This document shows positions 45,368 through 46,648 of a stretch of 46,648 nucleotides of DNA, in pieces. The notes under the pieces were generated by a model. That model made no database searches, had not been told where the DNA came from, and saw nothing but the letters and a program-made list of their open reading frames with translations. The stretch is from Gemmataceae bacterium (GTDB lineage: Bacteria; Planctomycetota; Planctomycetia; Gemmatales; Gemmataceae), in the NCBI GenBank assembly GCA_025055215.1, contig JANWYO010000059.1, forward strand, positions 1 to 46,648, given 5' to 3'. Made by a program: the position numbers and the translations under genes. Position 1 is the stretch's first letter, and every line of letters begins with the position of its first letter.

Positions 45368-46108
45368 TCACAGAAGTCGGCGACTTTCCTGGAGGAGTCC
45401 CTCCACCAGAAAACGGATGGATCGCTCGGCCATATGGTTGAAATATTGCCAGGAGTGTCCGCCGGCCTCGGTTTTCAGGTCGCACTGATGCGGAATGCCC
45501 AGGGCTGTCAGTTTTTCGTGCAGTCGGTCATTGCCGCGATACCAGTTGAGGTCGGTGGGGTCGCAGCAGAAGAAGATATGCGTCGGAAACTCCGTGGGGT
45601 GAACATGAAGCAAGGCCGTGTCCTGCCGGCATTCCTCTTTGCTGTCGTACATGGCGTCGAGGACGAAGCCGCGACCGTACCATTCGTGGTAATCGATGGC
45701 CGACGAGATGGCGGCGACGGCGGGAAACAGTCGGGGGTATTTGAAGGCCAACCGCAAGGCCCCCTGACCGCCCATGCCGATGCCGTGCAGCCCGACAGCC
45801 CCTGGCCGCAAGCCCCAGCGAACCTCGAAGTGGGGCAGGACGTGTTGCAGCAGATGGCGCTCGGGGGTGATGTGGGGGTCGAAACTGGGACAAAGGCGAT
45901 CCGCCCACCACGACATGCCCCCCCGAGGGCAGATGCACGCCAGGCGAAAGTGGTCGAGCCAGCGGACGAAGACGGGCTGCTCCGAAAGTGTCCCTAAACC
46001 GGCATGGTGCAGGTGCAACAGGCCAAAGCGTGGCTTGGGGGTGTCGGCGGGCTGGAAGACATCGGCGGGTTTGCCGCCGATCCATTCCTGGGTCCAGGTG
46101 CCAGGCAT
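45368..46108 (-). CDS. Esterase-like alpha/beta hydrolase without nucleophile serine
   Basis: A 246-residue protein resembling the FrmB/esterase D family. Where the nucleophile elbow should read GxSxGG it reads LHGIGMGGQGALRLAFKYP, so Gly replaces Ser. The other triad parts look present: the Asp region (FFCCDPTDLNWYRGND) and His in AGGHSWQYFNH. Unless another residue serves as nucleophile, hydrolase activity is unlikely. It lies in a leftward run between the TPR gene and the lutA-like gene, with short gaps. Confidence 0.75.
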   Translation of the reverse strand: MPGTWTQEWIGGKPADVFQPADTPKPRFGLLHLHHAGLGTLSEQPVFVRWLDHFRLACICPRGGMSWWADRLCPSFDPHITPERHLLQHVLPHFEVRWGLRPGAVGLHGIGMGGQGALRLAFKYPRLFPAVAAISSAIDYHEWYGRGFVLDAMYDSKEECRQDTALLHVHPTEFPTHIFFCCDPTDLNWYRGNDRLHEKLTALGIPHQCDLKTEAGGHSWQYFNHMAERSIRFLVEGLLQESRRLL

Positions 46109-46137
46109 CGCTGACCAGCCGGTGCCTTTAGCCGCGG

Positions 46138-46170
46138 GTTGGGGCGGCGGCCTCTGGCCACCGCCCCAAC
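46138..46170 (-). terminator. Hairpin after the TPR gene
   Basis: A perfect 10-bp stem (GTTGGGGCGG / CCGCCCCAAC) with an inner GGCC pairing lies in the 76-base gap between the TPR gene stop and the esterase-like gene. No T run follows in the minus direction. Confidence 0.45.
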
Positions 46171-46184
46171 TCCAGCCGACCGGC

Positions 46185-46648
46185 TCACTCCAACGCCTTC
46201 AGCTTCTTCTCTACCGCTGCCTTGCGCTGCTGCTCCCGCCGGCTCGGCCCCGCGCTTTCAATCGCCTTCTTCCACGCCGCCATCGCCTCCGCCTTCTCTC
46301 CCAACGCCATGTGAACGTCCCCGAGATGGTCGTAAATCTCGACGTGCTGGCCTTCCTTGTCCTTGACCGCCTCAAGCAGGTACTTCTTCGCCTCCTGGTA
46401 CTTCTTCTGCTTGAACAACACCCAGCCGAGGCTGTCCAGGTAAGCCGCGTTGTCCTTGTCGTCCTCCGGCCGCAAATCGGGGTCGGCCCGGCGCTGCTTG
46501 CGGTCTTCCTCCAGGGCCTTGCGAATCAGCCGCTCGGCTTCTTCCAGGTTGCGGTTGTGGTCGGCCCAGATGTATCCGAGGTCGTTGTTGTACGTCGGAT
46601 CGTTCGGCTTGTCCTTGAGCAGCCGCTGAAGGTGCTCCGTCGCCTTGT
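46185..46648 (-). CDS. TPR-repeat protein, 5' part beyond the window
   Basis: The C-terminal 153 residues of a tetratricopeptide-repeat protein; the frame is open to the right edge. Repeats are visible as NAAYLDSLGWVLFKQKKYQEA, then VEIYDHLGDVHMALGEKAEAM, each with the usual small-residue pattern. An earlier segment at the edge (PTYNNDLGYIWADHNRNLEEA) is a further repeat. The C-terminus is Lys/Arg-rich. TPR proteins act as protein-binding scaffolds; the specific role is unknown. Confidence 0.8.
   Translation of the reverse strand, partial: KATEHLQRLLKDKPNDPTYNNDLGYIWADHNRNLEEAERLIRKALEEDRKQRRADPDLRPEDDKDNAAYLDSLGWVLFKQKKYQEAKKYLLEAVKDKEGQHVEIYDHLGDVHMALGEKAEAMAAWKKAIESAGPSRREQQRKAAVEKKLKALE

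Overview
This window reads as GC-rich bacterial chromosome from a member of the Planctomycetota. The case rests on gene content: a Tat-exported DUF1501 protein, a degenerate GH10-like protein of a type I know from planctomycetes, a PilM protein carrying a PilN-like tail followed by two large unknown membrane proteins, a single-heme membrane cytochrome-like protein, and a valyl-tRNA synthetase with a four-cysteine insert. I cannot name genus or species from sequence alone.

Left end (1-6000): a CRISPR adaptation and processing cluster, all on the minus strand. In transcription order it is cas6, csx3, a TPR-primase-polymerase of the CRISPR-associated Prim-Pol (CAPP) type, cas1, cas2, a roughly 0.6-kb leader-like stretch, then one CRISPR repeat at the very edge of the window. 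The repeat on the minus strand ends in ATTGAAAC, the usual crRNA 5' tag, so the array should be transcribed leftward and lie mostly outside the window. No interference genes (cas10, csm/cmr, cas3, cas5, cas7, cas8) are present here. A primase-polymerase beside Cas1-Cas2, plus a Csx3-type ring nuclease, points to a type III-linked system in which nucleic acid synthesis may feed spacer acquisition. This is the most interesting part of the window. The CAPP gene also has a phased degenerate repeat cluster upstream and a 34-bp direct repeat inside its 3' end.

Middle (6000-29300): mostly housekeeping genes. They include a heme-binding membrane protein, nrnA, ispF, cysS, an asparagine-synthase-like protein without the glutaminase cysteine, ruvC-ruvA, a DUF1501 protein, a three-gene type I export operon (ABC protein, HlyD-type adaptor, TolC-type outer membrane protein), a GH10-like protein, purF, hslV-hslU, a TPM-domain protein, and a HIT-hemC pair with overlapping ends.

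Right part (29300-46648): a pilus-assembly-like operon (PilM-PilN fusion and two unknown bitopic proteins) closed by a strong terminator. Then come valS, secG, yicC, gmk-rpoZ and an unknown membrane protein. A leftward set follows: TPR protein (cut by the window edge), esterase-like protein, lutA-like Fe-S protein, YeiH-type exporter and a 61-residue membrane protein. I see no insertion sequences, rRNA or tRNA genes.
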